A DNA stretch of 48,210 nucleotides, taken from positions 1 to 48,210 of the forward strand of contig PASJ01000081.1 of the NCBI GenBank assembly GCA_002711925.1, read 5' to 3'. The stretch comes from Pseudobdellovibrionaceae bacterium (GTDB lineage Bacteria; Bdellovibrionota_B; Oligoflexia; Oligoflexales; Bog-1112). Below, piece after piece: positions 25,396-35,837 of this stretch; the first letter of the stretch is position 1, and every line of letters starts with the position of its first letter. Position numbers and translations under genes: made by a program. Below the pieces are notes generated by a model. The model searched no databases, had not been told where the DNA came from, and saw only the letters and a list, made by a program, of their open reading frames with translations.

Positions 25396-26184
25396 GTGCT
25401 TGCACAAAAGTTCATAGAAGATATAGGTTATATAACGATGAGCTTTTTCAGCTCAACGGTTCGATATTTAGTCTTTCTTTTTCAATGTTTTAAGAGAATC
25501 TTTTCTTTGCGAGTAAATATTTCTCAAGTTATCCAACATATGGAAGCTGTTGGTGTTCGTAGCTTCTGGATAATTATTATGGCTGCCATTATGATTGGTG
25601 CTGTATTCGGGCTTCAGTTTGGAAATATTTTCCACCTGTTTGGCGCAGAGTCTATGGTGGGTGCTGCAGCTTCATTCGCAATAGCAAAAGAGTTAGCTCC
25701 GGTTATTGGAGCGTTTTTAGTTACAGGACAGGCTGGCTCTGCTATGGCTGCCGAAATTTCTACAATGAGGGTAAATGATCAAATAGATGCTTTAAAAGTT
25801 ACTGCTGTCGATCCTATTTCATATTTGATTGTTCCTAGAATTATTGCATCAATGTTAGTTATGCCATTATTATCAGGCTGTTTTTTATTAGCAGGTGTGT
25901 TGGCGAGTTATCTAGTTAGTATTTTGATTTATGATGTTGATGTTGGTATATTTATTAATAATATTAAGTGGATAACATATCCTGAGCATGTTGTAGAAGG
26001 CCTTCAGAAGGCTGTTTTTTTTGGGGCTGTTTTTTCTTCAGTTGGTTGTTATCATGGTTTTTATGCTTTAGGTGGAGCAAAGGGGGTTGGGGAATCTACT
26101 ACAAAAGCTGTGGTTATTTCCTTAGTTATAATCTTAATCAGCGATTTTTTTATCAGTTATTGGCAAATGTCAGAGTTTCTTTGA
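25396..26184 (+). CDS. mlaE: MlaE-family ABC transporter permease
   Basis: Integral membrane subunit of an Mla-type ABC system that moves phospholipid between membranes. The 262-residue protein has the family core: FWIIIMAAIMIGAVFGLQFG, ELAPVIGAFLVTGQAGSAMA, AEISTMRVNDQIDALKV, and DPISYLIVPRIIASMLVMPL. About five membrane helices follow an amphipathic N-terminus. The start is GTG 25396 with AAGAGG five bases upstream. No MlaF ATPase or MlaD substrate-binding gene is adjacent, so partners must be encoded elsewhere. Confidence 0.93.
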   Translation: MLAQKFIEDIGYITMSFFSSTVRYLVFLFQCFKRIFSLRVNISQVIQHMEAVGVRSFWIIIMAAIMIGAVFGLQFGNIFHLFGAESMVGAAASFAIAKELAPVIGAFLVTGQAGSAMAAEISTMRVNDQIDALKVTAVDPISYLIVPRIIASMLVMPLLSGCFLLAGVLASYLVSILIYDVDVGIFINNIKWITYPEHVVEGLQKAVFFGAVFSSVGCYHGFYALGGAKGVGESTTKAVVISLVIILISDFFISYWQMSEFL

Positions 26185-26260
26185 GATTTCTCCATATTTT
26201 TTCTCTCATTACAATTATGTTCTAGTGAAAAAGCATTGAGGTGTGCTACAAAGTGTATCT

Positions 26261-26452
26261 AAAGGATTGATATCAAGCCCTTTATCCCCAAAAGAACTTG
26301 GTAGCGAGGTTCTTGAAAAAAGTTTAAATATGTGTTGTGTTTTTGATATTTAAAAGCTCCTGTTGTCTGGACTTGATATTGCTACATATTTTTCTAATTT
26401 ATTTATTTTTTCATTGAGCCCGCATATGCTTAAGGGTTTTTTATTTTTTTAA
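26261..26452 (+). promoter_or_regulatory. Structured leader before leuS with terminator-like end
   Basis: Three structures lie in order. A hairpin-like palindrome centred on TTGATATCAA is at 26261-26283. An 8-bp stem with a 7-base loop is at 26292-26314 (AAGAACTT paired with AGGTTCTT, one G-T pair). A short GC stem (AGCCC with GGGTT, about 26417-26438) is followed by a T-rich tract reaching nearly to the leuS start. The last is terminator-like, so attenuation of leuS is possible. There is no T-box consensus and no Leu-rich leader peptide. Confidence 0.35.
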
Positions 26453-26457
26453 TTTTA

Positions 26458-28911
26458 ATGTTTATAGAAAGTTTATGTATGTCAATTAGTGGTGAATTTT
26501 CTTACTCCTTTAAGGAGATAGAGGGTAAGTGGCAAAAAAAATGGTTAAATGATAAAACTTTTTCTTCACCAGATTTTGACGATAGGCCAAAGTATTATGT
26601 TTTAGATATGTTTCCTTACCCTTCGGGTGCAGGCCTTCATGTTGGGCACGTTGAAGGATATACAGCAACTGATATTGTTGCTAGGTACAAGAGGATGCAA
26701 GGTTTTAATGTACTCCACCCTATGGGTTGGGATGCTTTTGGTTTACCTTCGGAACAGTATGCAATAAAAACATCGACGCATCCTCAGGTTACAACTGAAA
26801 AGAATATTAATAACTACCGCAAACAGATACAAAGTATTGGTTATTCAACAGATTGGGATCGCGAAGTTAATACAACCGATCCAAACTATTACAAATGGAC
26901 TCAGTGGATTTTTTTAAAACTTTATGAAAAAGGCCTCGCTGTTGAGTCTTATGCCCCTGTTAATTGGTGTCCAAAACTTGGAACCGTTTTAGCAAATGAA
27001 GAAGTTATTGATGGTCACTCTGAGGTCGGAGGCTATCCCGTTGAAAAACGTTCTATCAGACAATGGGTCCTTAAAATAACTGAGTATGCAGAACGTCTTT
27101 TAAATGATCTTGATGATGTTGATTGGCCTGAGTCAACGAAAGAGATGCAAAGAAATTGGATTGGTAAAAATATAGGTGCTGAAGTAGATTTTTGCATTGA
27201 TGGTCATGACCAAAGCTTTAAAGTTTTTACAACTCGTCCAGATACTTTATTTGGGGCAACCTTTTGTGTTTTGGCGCCTGAGCACCCTTTAGTAAAGAGC
27301 ATAACGACAAATGATTATGAGGATGGTGTTGAAGAATATATAGAAGAAGCTTCTGGTAAATCAGATATAAGTCGAACAGCAAAAAATAAAGAAAAGCATG
27401 GAGTGAACACTGGGGCTTTTGCAATTAACCCTGTAAACGGAAAGAAGCTACCAATATTTATAGCCGATTATGTTCTTTTAAGTTATGGAACGGGTGCAAT
27501 TATGGCTGTTCCTGCCCATGACGAAAGAGATCATGAGTTTGCGAAAAAATACGGAATTGATATTTTCCAAGTTTTAGATGGGGAAGAAAAAGATATTCAA
27601 GAACAAGCTCATATGGGTGATGGAACACTCATCAACTCTGATTTTTTAAATGGCTTAAGAAAAGATGAGGCCATAAAAACTATTAATGAGTGGTTAGAAC
27701 AAAAAGGCTTGGGAAAAAAGTCAGTGAAGTATCGTTTACGCGATTGGATTTTTTCTCGTCAGCGTTATTGGGGAGAACCGTTTCCCATTGTACACGATAA
27801 GGATGGTAAAGCTCACCCTTTGTCAGAAGAAGATTTACCTATCATGCTTCCTGATATTACAGACTATAAACCAAGTGAAGACGGTCAACCACCTTTAACA
27901 AAGGCGAAAGATTGGATCAACTGTACCAAAGCTGATGAAGTTTTTACGAGAGAAGTGAATATTATGCCTCAATGGGCTGGGTCTTGTTGGTATTATTTAA
28001 GATACCTAGACCCATCAAACGCTAAAAACGCTTGGGGAGTAGAAAAAGAAAAGTATTGGATGCCTGTAGATCTCTATGTCGGTGGAGCCGAACACGCTAA
28101 CCTTCACCTCTTGTATGCTAGATTTTGGCACAAGGTTTTATATGATTTAGGTTATGTGTCAACCAAAGAGCCCTTCAAAAAAGTTGTACACCAAGGTATG
28201 ATACTTGGCCCCAACGGTGAAAAGATGTCAAAGAGTCGGGGTAACGTCATCAACCCTGATGACGTTATGAAAGAATGGGGAGCAGATTCTCTTAGATTAT
28301 TTGAAATGTTTTTAGGCCCTTTGGAACAAGTTAAACCGTGGCAAGTAAAAGGTATCTCAGGTGTTCATAGGTTTTTAAAAAGACTTTGGCGTTTGGTTGT
28401 GACAGATAAAGGGTTAAGAAACCCTATTATAAAAGATTGTGTGCTCGAAAGTGATTTAGAAAAGCAACTACATCAAACAATTAAAAAAGTTACTGAAGAT
28501 ACAGAAAATCTTCGGTTTAACACTGCCATTGCGTCGTTAATGGAGCTTTTAAATCGGATGTATAAAAGCCAGAGTTTAAATAAAAATTGTATTGAATCTT
28601 TTATTCTTCTCTTAGCTCCTTATGCTCCTCATTTGTGTGAAGAGCTATGGAACTTTCTTGGGCATGAAAAAACTTTGGCTTATGAGCCTTGGCCTAAATA
28701 CAATGATGCTTTAACAGTGGAAGAAATGATGACGCTATCACTGATGGTAAACGGAAAAATGAGAGCAAGGCTCGATGTCCCAAAAGAAATAAGTAAGGAA
28801 GAAATCTTAATAAAAGCCAAAGCTGAAGATGCTATTAAAAGACATTTAGAGAATAAAACCGTTAGAAAAGAGATCTATGTACCGGGAAAAGTTGTTAATT
28901 TTGTTGTATGA
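26458..28911 (+). CDS. leuS: Leucyl-tRNA synthetase
   Basis: Charges tRNA-Leu with leucine. The class I signatures are present: [14 protein letters not shown] (HIGH motif, about residues 56-69) and KMSKSRGN (589-596). The editing domain (CP1) is intact, with [19 protein letters not shown] and [15 protein letters not shown], so misacylated tRNA should be cleared. [19 protein letters not shown]-like strings and the anticodon-binding C-terminus complete a bacterial 817-residue enzyme. The first ATG is 26458, but ATG 26479 ([15 protein letters not shown]) matches the usual family start better. hemJ follows 30 bases later. Confidence 0.97.
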   Translation: MFIESLCMSISGEFSYSFKEIEGKWQKKWLNDKTFSSPDFDDRPKYYVLDMFPYPSGAGLHVGHVEGYTATDIVARYKRMQGFNVLHPMGWDAFGLPSEQYAIKTSTHPQVTTEKNINNYRKQIQSIGYSTDWDREVNTTDPNYYKWTQWIFLKLYEKGLAVESYAPVNWCPKLGTVLANEEVIDGHSEVGGYPVEKRSIRQWVLKITEYAERLLNDLDDVDWPESTKEMQRNWIGKNIGAEVDFCIDGHDQSFKVFTTRPDTLFGATFCVLAPEHPLVKSITTNDYEDGVEEYIEEASGKSDISRTAKNKEKHGVNTGAFAINPVNGKKLPIFIADYVLLSYGTGAIMAVPAHDERDHEFAKKYGIDIFQVLDGEEKDIQEQAHMGDGTLINSDFLNGLRKDEAIKTINEWLEQKGLGKKSVKYRLRDWIFSRQRYWGEPFPIVHDKDGKAHPLSEEDLPIMLPDITDYKPSEDGQPPLTKAKDWINCTKADEVFTREVNIMPQWAGSCWYYLRYLDPSNAKNAWGVEKEKYWMPVDLYVGGAEHANLHLLYARFWHKVLYDLGYVSTKEPFKKVVHQGMILGPNGEKMSKSRGNVINPDDVMKEWGADSLRLFEMFLGPLEQVKPWQVKGISGVHRFLKRLWRLVVTDKGLRNPIIKDCVLESDLEKQLHQTIKKVTEDTENLRFNTAIASLMELLNRMYKSQSLNKNCIESFILLLAPYAPHLCEELWNFLGHEKTLAYEPWPKYNDALTVEEMMTLSLMVNGKMRARLDVPKEISKEEILIKAKAEDAIKRHLENKTVRKEIYVPGKVVNFVV

Positions 28912-28941
28912 TCTTTTTTTCATAAGTCTTGGTGAACCCAT

Positions 28942-29379
28942 ATGAGTGCAAACTTTTATCTTAGCTTAAAATGTCTACATATTGTTTCCGTTATCAGTTG
29001 GATGGCTGGAATTCTCTATCTTTTTAGGCTTTATGTTTATCATGTTGAGTGCGATCCTTTTGAGGCACATTCTATTTCACTGTTGAAGCTTATGCAAAGA
29101 AGACTTCTTGAGATCATTACAATTCCAGCAATGCTCTTTTCATGGGCTGCTGGTTTGAGTATGCTTTATCTTAATCATGGCTTAATTTATACAAGATGGT
29201 TTCAAGTGAAGTTTCTTTGTATTACATCTTTAAGTCTCACTACCTTTTGGGCATCACATATTTGTAAACAATTATCGAAGGATAAGTGTTTTTTGTCGGG
29301 AAGATCTTTGCGTTTTATTAATGAAATTCCAACTTTTCTAATGGTTATTATTGTTGTTATGGTTGTGTTTCGTCCTTAA
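28942..29379 (+). CDS. hemJ: Protoporphyrinogen IX oxidase HemJ
   Basis: A small inner-membrane haem protein (145 residues, four helices) that oxidises protoporphyrinogen IX to protoporphyrin IX. Diagnostic strings are KCLHIVSVISWMAGILYLFR with the conserved early histidine, RLYVYHVE, MQRRLLEIITIPAM, RWFQVKFLCI and RFINEIPTFLMVIIV. Haem synthesis is also represented by hemW at the right end of the window. It lies 30 bases after leuS, probably in one operon. Confidence 0.93.
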   Translation: MSANFYLSLKCLHIVSVISWMAGILYLFRLYVYHVECDPFEAHSISLLKLMQRRLLEIITIPAMLFSWAAGLSMLYLNHGLIYTRWFQVKFLCITSLSLTTFWASHICKQLSKDKCFLSGRSLRFINEIPTFLMVIIVVMVVFRP

Positions 29380-29535
29380 AGTCTATTTTTTTATTTCCTT
29401 ACAGTGTGCTTTCAGGTATATATACTCTTTAATCCCCGGGTTTATTTTCTCATATTTAAAGTAGATTTTACTACTTGATGTAGAAGAAAGCTTGTGTATA
29501 AAAAATAAAGAATTGAAGAAATATTGGGAATTATT

Positions 29536-30465
29536 ATGTTTTTAGTTTTTTTACTATACGCCTTATTTGCTCTTTTATTTCCTTTGTCAAAGGCTAGTCT
29601 TTCTTACAGCGAGCCATTTTTTCTTATTGGTTCACGTATGACTTTTGCCGGCTTATTGCTTCTTTCTTACGAAGGTATTAAAGATAAAAGCCAGCTTCAA
29701 CTTGGTAAAAAATCGTTTTTATTACTTTTTGCCCTTGGATTTCTCAATATTTACCTGACAAACATTGCTGAAATCTGGGGTATAAAACACTTGGTTTCTG
29801 CAAAAGCTTGTTTACTTTATAGTTTATCACCTTTTCTTGCTGCTCTTTTCTCGTACTTTATACTCTCAGAATCTTTAAGCCTCAAAAAGTACCTGGGTTT
29901 GGGAATTGGCTTTTTAGGGCTTCTACCAAGTTTTTGGGATTGTTGGATTACAGATTCCGGCGAATTAGAGCACGGTATTTTTTCGTTTGGCGAGCTTTCT
30001 ATTCTTTTAGCTGTTGTGAGTAGTGTTCTTGGGTGGATCTTACTTAAAAAAGTTTTACAAGAGACAAAAGTCAAAACTTTAGTTGCTAACGGTTACAGTA
30101 TGCTTTTAGGTGGGTGCCTAGCAATGCTACACTCTTATTGTGCTGGTGAGAATTGGCAGCCTTTTCCTGTTATGGAGCCCTACCTTTTCCTTCGCAATAC
30201 ATTTTGGATGTGTTTGATCTCCAACGTGATTTGTTATAACTTATATGGCTATCTTCTTAAAAGCTATAGTGCAACTTTCATGTCATTTGCTGGTCTTGTT
30301 ACACCACTTTTCGCCTCCTTTTTCGGTTGGATTTTCTTAGGTGAAACAGTAGGACAAGATTTTTTTCTTTCACTGATTTTCTTTTCCCTTGGACTTTTCG
30401 TTTTTCACAAGGATGAACTCAGTTTTAGACAGATTTTCTCTAGAAATATTCCTCAAAAAGTATAG
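29536..30465 (+). CDS. EamA/DMT-family transporter
   Basis: An inner-membrane carrier of the drug/metabolite transporter superfamily with ten predicted helices in two EamA repeats (309 residues). Examples are LLLFALGFLNIYLTNIAEIW and the second-repeat end TPLFASFFGWIFLGETVG. Many relatives export amino acids or metabolites, but substrate is not predictable. ATG 29536 has GGGA upstream; an in-frame TTG at 29524 is less likely. Confidence 0.88.
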   Translation: MFLVFLLYALFALLFPLSKASLSYSEPFFLIGSRMTFAGLLLLSYEGIKDKSQLQLGKKSFLLLFALGFLNIYLTNIAEIWGIKHLVSAKACLLYSLSPFLAALFSYFILSESLSLKKYLGLGIGFLGLLPSFWDCWITDSGELEHGIFSFGELSILLAVVSSVLGWILLKKVLQETKVKTLVANGYSMLLGGCLAMLHSYCAGENWQPFPVMEPYLFLRNTFWMCLISNVICYNLYGYLLKSYSATFMSFAGLVTPLFASFFGWIFLGETVGQDFFLSLIFFSLGLFVFHKDELSFRQIFSRNIPQKV

Positions 30466-30517
30466 GTTTATGTGATTAAATTAATATTCACTCTTGTTTT
30501 AATCAAAGAAAGAAAAG

Positions 30518-31474
30518 ATGAATAGAAAATATTTTAAGTTTTTAATATTAACAATTTTTTTTAATTATACCCTTCTCGCAGCAGAAGACGAAAGATCCCA
30601 ACTGGCTATCTTAGAGTATAATTACAAATTGACCCAATTAGGAGCAATTGAAAATGAAATAGCAGATATTAAGAATAAAATTTTTTATGCAAAAAATTAT
30701 GAATCAGTAGAAGAATTCACACAATGGGACTTAAAATTCTTTGCGAGAGTTTTAAGTGATGAAGAAAAGAGTGTTTATTGCTTAAGTGGACAATTCAAAT
30801 TAAAGGATGTTTTGTCATTTCTGAGTCAAAAACTGTGTGTTTACGGAAAACTAAAACGAATTTATCAACAAGAATTGACTCGAGTAAGTTCTCCTTCGTC
30901 TACAATGGCTAGCAGTTTCTTCGACTCTGGTTGTGAAATTTATCAGGCTGAAAATAAAAGCCAAAAAGCAGTTATACAAGAATTAGAAACAGAACTAAAA
31001 GAAGTTTACCAAAGGTATAAAAGTGTCTATTCTGTTGCTAAAGAACAACTTGTTGTACTGAATGAGATGCTCGTAGATAGAGGACAAAAAAAAATAAGAC
31101 TTTCCCAAAAACAAGAACTGAAATTAACAGAAGACAGAAAAATTTTTAATGAAAAGGTTTTATCTTTTTTGAGTGACAAATTAAAATTTTTTCAAAAGGC
31201 TTTGGTGGAAATCTACAGGTTTAAAGAAAGTTTGATCCAAAAAAATAATGAATTGCAAAAAGAGTCTATTTCAATGGGAGATCTTAGCTCTTCAGAAGCC
31301 AATCAAATACATGCTGCACAAACTGGAAAAAGAAAACGTCACAGTGAAATAGTGACAAGACACTCGTTTTTAAGTTATACTGGAGAGCAAGAGTCGGATT
31401 TAACAAAAGAGCCGTTAGAAGAGCTACCCATAGTAGAGAATTGTTTTGAATTCAACCATGATGATATCGAATAA
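30518..31474 (+). CDS. Exported coiled-coil protein of unknown function
   Basis: Not recognised. The 318-residue protein has a signal peptide (KFLILTIFFNYTLLAAED, cleavage likely near residue 22). The mature chain is mostly charged helix with heptad-like spacing, for example LAILEYNYKLTQLGAIENEI and SQKAVIQELETELKEVYQ, suggesting coiled coils around residues 30-60 and 150-255. Three cysteines (CLSG, KLCVY, SGCEIY) lie in the first half. The C-terminus is acidic and low in structure. It converges with the 1275-residue exported protein gene, 124 bases away. Confidence 0.65.
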   Translation: MNRKYFKFLILTIFFNYTLLAAEDERSQLAILEYNYKLTQLGAIENEIADIKNKIFYAKNYESVEEFTQWDLKFFARVLSDEEKSVYCLSGQFKLKDVLSFLSQKLCVYGKLKRIYQQELTRVSSPSSTMASSFFDSGCEIYQAENKSQKAVIQELETELKEVYQRYKSVYSVAKEQLVVLNEMLVDRGQKKIRLSQKQELKLTEDRKIFNEKVLSFLSDKLKFFQKALVEIYRFKESLIQKNNELQKESISMGDLSSSEANQIHAAQTGKRKRHSEIVTRHSFLSYTGEQESDLTKEPLEELPIVENCFEFNHDDIE

Positions 31475-31598
31475 TATTTCTAATATTAATAATTGAATTA
31501 GATTACCTTCTTTTAATTCTAAAAAAATTTAATATCTAGATAAATTCTATTTGGTTTTTCGGTGTGGTATTTTTTTTAGCTTATATTTTTGTAAGCTA

Positions 31599-34500
31599 TT
31601 AAAAACGAGATCCAGTTAGGTATAATGGCTCAATGTCAGGTGAAAGTGCAGTTTCAAGATACCCAAAGATTTTGTCGTCAGATATGATCTTTTGAATATG
31701 GTTTGAAGGAGGTATCATACGTGAGTTTCTTAAGTAGTGTTGAATCGGTGGAATAAAGTTATATTTCCCCCAGCTTTTCCCAATAAAACGCCTTTTTTGC
31801 TGTTGTTGCAAGTCTTGTGTAACGGTAAAACTTGGGTATATTCCTGCTATTTCACCCATAACAAAAATATTTTCTTCACCTAAAAGATCCTTTAAAAAAT
31901 TGAGTCCATATGTTTCAATATGAAGCTTTTCAATAATTTTTTGATAAATTTTACATAATTTTTCTACAGAAATATCTTGATTCGTATTTTTCTCTAATGT
32001 TGGAAGGTGCTTTTTTATATACTTCATAAGAGCTTTCGTCTTTTTATCAATAATGTACTTGTGCCTCAAAGATATGGAACTATAGTTTTCTTGTCCAAAA
32101 TTAAAATGATTTTGAGCTGAATTTAATAAATCTTCTTCAGCAGTAAGCTTTAATGACTCAGCTAACGATTTTCCTTTAATAAAAGTTCGAGTTAAGGCGT
32201 ATATTTTTTTGTAGTCTTTGATGTTTTCGTTTTCTGGAATATAAAAATTTCTATAAAATAGTTGTTGTTTATTTATAGAAAATCTTCTGTTTAAATCGTT
32301 GATAGTTAGTAACAGCTGGTTTCTATCTCTTGTTCTATAATAATCTTCTGTTCTTACGATTAGAACGAAATCATCTTTTTCTTTGCTTTCCATTTCAATT
32401 ATGGATCTGATTCTTTTCCTCTTTGAAAGAAAAACATCAAAAGTTGGAATATTTTTAGAGTCACTACCTATAAATTTATTTCTTGTTTTAGATAGTCGGA
32501 AAAAATTTTTCGTTTCATTGTTTGGAAGTATTACTTTTGATCTTGATTTTTCTTTTGATTTGTTAACATTAAATGTGAAAAGAGCACCTAAAGCAAGAGA
32601 TGACAGTGATCCTGATGACTCTATCTGATAATTTTTTTTGACAAGAGGGTGAGACTTTTCTGGTTCAATATTTTTTTCGATGACCTTTAAAGCTTCATAT
32701 TCATTTGCTCTTCTAGTCTCATCGAGTTGCTCGAAAATAGTATCTCTATTTTTATTTGGCAACTCTATAATATAATCTATAATATTATTATTAAAATGAG
32801 AAGTACCAAACTGAGTCCTAAAAAAAGGAATCTGTGCAATGAATAAATCTATATCAAGAAGGCTAAAGTTTAAACCTAGCATCAACCTTTTAGCTTTGTC
32901 CTTAAAAACATGAAGTTGACCAAATTGATCCCTTAGAAAATAATTAGAAATAATCTTTTTTGAACCTGAGAAAAAACTTATCTCATTTGTTATCACTGGT
33001 TTTGTTGCATATAAGCCGGCTCCAGCTTCCATGTCAAAACCTAAATTATGGTATGAGCGAATCATTTCGAGTGGTTTCAGTTTTTCTACTGAAAATTTTT
33101 TTAAGTCATAAAAGATATTAATAAGGTTAAAAGAACTGAAATATGCTTTTTTGACGGTATCTTCATAGTGTGAGTGTTCAAGTGTAAATTCATAGAATTT
33201 AATACTCAAATCAGCACCAAAGTACTTAAATTGGCTAATAATTTTTCTTAACAAAGGAGAGTCAATAGAGAATCTAATTGTCAAGCTATCCTCAATTTTA
33301 TACATTAAAACTTTACCGTTAGCATTTTGATTTTGTTGATTCACATCAACATGACGGGACATAATAGCTTCAACACCTGATCCAAGAGGAAGTGTTGTTA
33401 TTGATCTCGGCTTAATGTTTTCATTACTAGATAAAGAAAACTTGAGGTCTCTGATACCTCTAATATTGGTACTTACTTCATGGCCAGTTTGTTTTTCTCT
33501 CCATTTGTTAACAGGGAGATTGAAACTTAAAAGTTTAGGAATCATTATTGACCAGCCATCTGGAGTTTGAAAAATAGTATTTTTACCTTTAAAGTAAGTT
33601 TGCTTTAGATGCCCTTTTTTAACTATATACTGATTTTTTTCATCTTTTATGTTAATTGCATCGAGTTTTGTAGTTTTAATAGGAGGATACTCTTTTTCTA
33701 GTGAAAAAGATTTTGATATTTCATTTCTTCTTTGTATTAGCTTAGTATAAAAAATTTCAACAACTTCTTTTGGCATCCCTGAATCATAAAGAAGTTTTTT
33801 TATATCTTCACTTTTAAGCGCTAATATTTTTCTAGCCATCCACTTTAAATCCCACCACGTTGTAGTCGAAAAATATCTTTTAAGATGATTAGGATCATTC
33901 CAATTTATTTTTATTTTATTTTTTTTATGGTTGACTTTTAAAAAACTTGTAGGAAAAGAATTAACCCTTTCATACAGCAGTAACGAAAAAAAGTTGTTCG
34001 GTACTCGCAAACTTGTAGGTCCTCCTAAAGATTGACCTGTGTCATGCATTCTTATCTGTGGTATGATTTTATTATCAATTTCTTTTAGTAAAAATTTGAA
34101 ATTTGCAAATTTTGTATTGTTTAGACCAACCCACCCCCAAAGAAGTAGAAGACTTCGATACTCTCTTCGGTTTAATAGATCCCAGCTACTTATGTCAACA
34201 GGAGAAACTCTTTGCTCCGCTATTTTTCTTGTTTCAAGGAGAATATCTTCAAAGACAACCCAATCTCCATGCTCATCTCTTCCATGTTCACTTACATAGC
34301 GTACAAAATCATCTATGCCGTATTTATTTGTAAATAATGATTTAAATTGATGAAATTGTATATCTCCAAGGTAAATTTTAAACTTGTCTCTGTACTGCAT
34401 AACATCTTGGTTTAAACCTAATTGTCTAAAAAGTCGGCTTGTAAATAATTCTGTGTGAACTTCCTGACCTATCTTTAACTTTAACTCTTCTTCTTTTTTT

Positions 34501-35426
34501 CCATCTTGGTATATAAGTCTTATTTTTGATGAGTTGTGCCCACGATAAATTACTTTTTTAAAATAAACCCTTTGCTTTTCTTGAGGAAATAGATTTTTAT
34601 ACTCAATTTTTTCTTCTTCTTTCTTATCTTTCCAAAGAAGACTTATACCTGGATCAATTAAAGAAATATCAAAGTCTTGATGCATTAAAGTTAGTATTTC
34701 ATTATTACTAAGATAATGACCGCAAGGAACATTATAACCTAGTTTTTCTGATATTATGTCTTGATTTGTTGGGTAAACTTGAAGATTATTAGCTTCTATT
34801 TTTTTTTTGTTATTTTTTTTTATATGATATCTTTTAAAAAGATGAGTCATTACATGAGGTAGATCCATATCTCTCGGGAAAAAATTTCTATGCCCATTAG
34901 GTATGAAAAACGGTATGTAACCTCTTATAAACTCATCTATTAAGTCATCCCAAGTCTGGGGTTCTATTTTATTTTTGACTTTTTCTAAGATATTTTTAAT
35001 TTTTGGAATAAGAAAGTAGTCATAAGCATAGAGCATTTCAGAGTTTTCATTTTGAGCTTTTTGTCGTCCTTTCTCTCGTGCTTTTGTTGGTTTTTTTATA
35101 TCAAGCTCTATTTTTTCTAAAACTTTGGTTTCATATATATCATCTTTAAGATTTTCTCTTTCAAGATATAAATGTCCGAGGAATATGTCTATCTTATTTT
35201 TATCATAAGATCCGTTCGTTTTAAAATTTTCTTCTATAAAATTTTTGGAAAAATGAACATGTTTTTCAGATAAAGGCGCATGATCAATTGATTTTGCGGT
35301 GAAGCTAAAAGGTATGAGTAAAAGTGTAAATATATTTATGGTCATTAAAGATAATATTCGTCTAATATCTACACGATTTGTAAGTTTATTAAAAGAAAAC
35401 ATAACTGTGTTCAAGTTTGACCTCAC
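31599..35426 (-). CDS. Very large exported protein with a candidate kinase-fold domain
   Basis: 1275 residues, with a signal-like hydrophobic segment (ILSLMTINIFTLLLIPFSFT, residues 24-43) after a basic start. Residues about 285-475 contain strings that match a kinase-like family I associate with predatory bacteria: ELKLKIGQEVHTELFTSRLF (315-333, Lys and helix-C Glu), LLLLWGWVGLNNTKFANFK (426-444, catalytic-loop-like Asn/Lys) and IRMHDTGQSLGG (458-469, DxG-like). The remaining 800 residues are Lys/Phe-rich and alpha/beta, unrecognised. The reading frame opens with GTG 35426; ATG 35402 and ATG 35345 are alternatives. It is the longest gene here and stands alone. Confidence 0.6.
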   Translation of the reverse strand: MRSNLNTVMFSFNKLTNRVDIRRILSLMTINIFTLLLIPFSFTAKSIDHAPLSEKHVHFSKNFIEENFKTNGSYDKNKIDIFLGHLYLERENLKDDIYETKVLEKIELDIKKPTKAREKGRQKAQNENSEMLYAYDYFLIPKIKNILEKVKNKIEPQTWDDLIDEFIRGYIPFFIPNGHRNFFPRDMDLPHVMTHLFKRYHIKKNNKKKIEANNLQVYPTNQDIISEKLGYNVPCGHYLSNNEILTLMHQDFDISLIDPGISLLWKDKKEEEKIEYKNLFPQEKQRVYFKKVIYRGHNSSKIRLIYQDGKKEEELKLKIGQEVHTELFTSRLFRQLGLNQDVMQYRDKFKIYLGDIQFHQFKSLFTNKYGIDDFVRYVSEHGRDEHGDWVVFEDILLETRKIAEQRVSPVDISSWDLLNRREYRSLLLLWGWVGLNNTKFANFKFLLKEIDNKIIPQIRMHDTGQSLGGPTSLRVPNNFFSLLLYERVNSFPTSFLKVNHKKNKIKINWNDPNHLKRYFSTTTWWDLKWMARKILALKSEDIKKLLYDSGMPKEVVEIFYTKLIQRRNEISKSFSLEKEYPPIKTTKLDAINIKDEKNQYIVKKGHLKQTYFKGKNTIFQTPDGWSIMIPKLLSFNLPVNKWREKQTGHEVSTNIRGIRDLKFSLSSNENIKPRSITTLPLGSGVEAIMSRHVDVNQQNQNANGKVLMYKIEDSLTIRFSIDSPLLRKIISQFKYFGADLSIKFYEFTLEHSHYEDTVKKAYFSSFNLINIFYDLKKFSVEKLKPLEMIRSYHNLGFDMEAGAGLYATKPVITNEISFFSGSKKIISNYFLRDQFGQLHVFKDKAKRLMLGLNFSLLDIDLFIAQIPFFRTQFGTSHFNNNIIDYIIELPNKNRDTIFEQLDETRRANEYEALKVIEKNIEPEKSHPLVKKNYQIESSGSLSSLALGALFTFNVNKSKEKSRSKVILPNNETKNFFRLSKTRNKFIGSDSKNIPTFDVFLSKRKRIRSIIEMESKEKDDFVLIVRTEDYYRTRDRNQLLLTINDLNRRFSINKQQLFYRNFYIPENENIKDYKKIYALTRTFIKGKSLAESLKLTAEEDLLNSAQNHFNFGQENYSSISLRHKYIIDKKTKALMKYIKKHLPTLEKNTNQDISVEKLCKIYQKIIEKLHIETYGLNFLKDLLGEENIFVMGEIAGIYPSFTVTQDLQQQQKRRFIGKSWGKYNFIPPIQHYLRNSRMIPPSNHIQKIISDDKIFGYLETALSPDIEPLYLTGSRF

Positions 35427-35837
35427 CTCATGTAATAAGTCATACCATAAGCATTACGTATTTTGGGTGTCAGCCCTAATTATTGAGATAATACATATAG
35501 TTAAACAAATGTTCGACATAATTCAATAATTTTATTTTTATAAAAATTCATATAAAATTATGCTAATGAAATTACTTATATCGTTTCTGAGGTTATGTTC
35601 TTTTAAATTTGTTTGATGATATTTTTTGTTTTATTTTATGGTTGAATCTGATTATTTCAATAGCTGATGTGTTTTAGTCCCAATTTATATTATACTAAAA
35701 TATGATAAAATTAAAAATTGAGAAAATTAAAAAAAATTATGCACTTGTCTACTTACTTAGTTAATTAAGTATGTAAACCTTTAAGAGTTATTGAAAGTTT
35801 TGAAAAGGATCTTCATAGTCACAATTCATTAGGTTTG
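35427..35837. other. 411-base gap before the large exported protein gene
   Basis: The gap lies upstream of the 1275-residue protein gene and downstream of the phosphatase gene, so it holds a minus-strand promoter. It is very AT-rich. A near-palindrome, ACTTAGTTAATTAAGT, is at 35755-35770. No gene remnant, tRNA or strong hairpin is visible. Confidence 0.45.

Noticed and set aside
26185-26457. T-box riboswitch controlling leuS
   Set aside because: GGTAGCGAGGTTC at 26300-26312 looked faintly similar, but the T-box core and a tRNA-complementary bulge are absent, and the element is rare outside Gram-positives.
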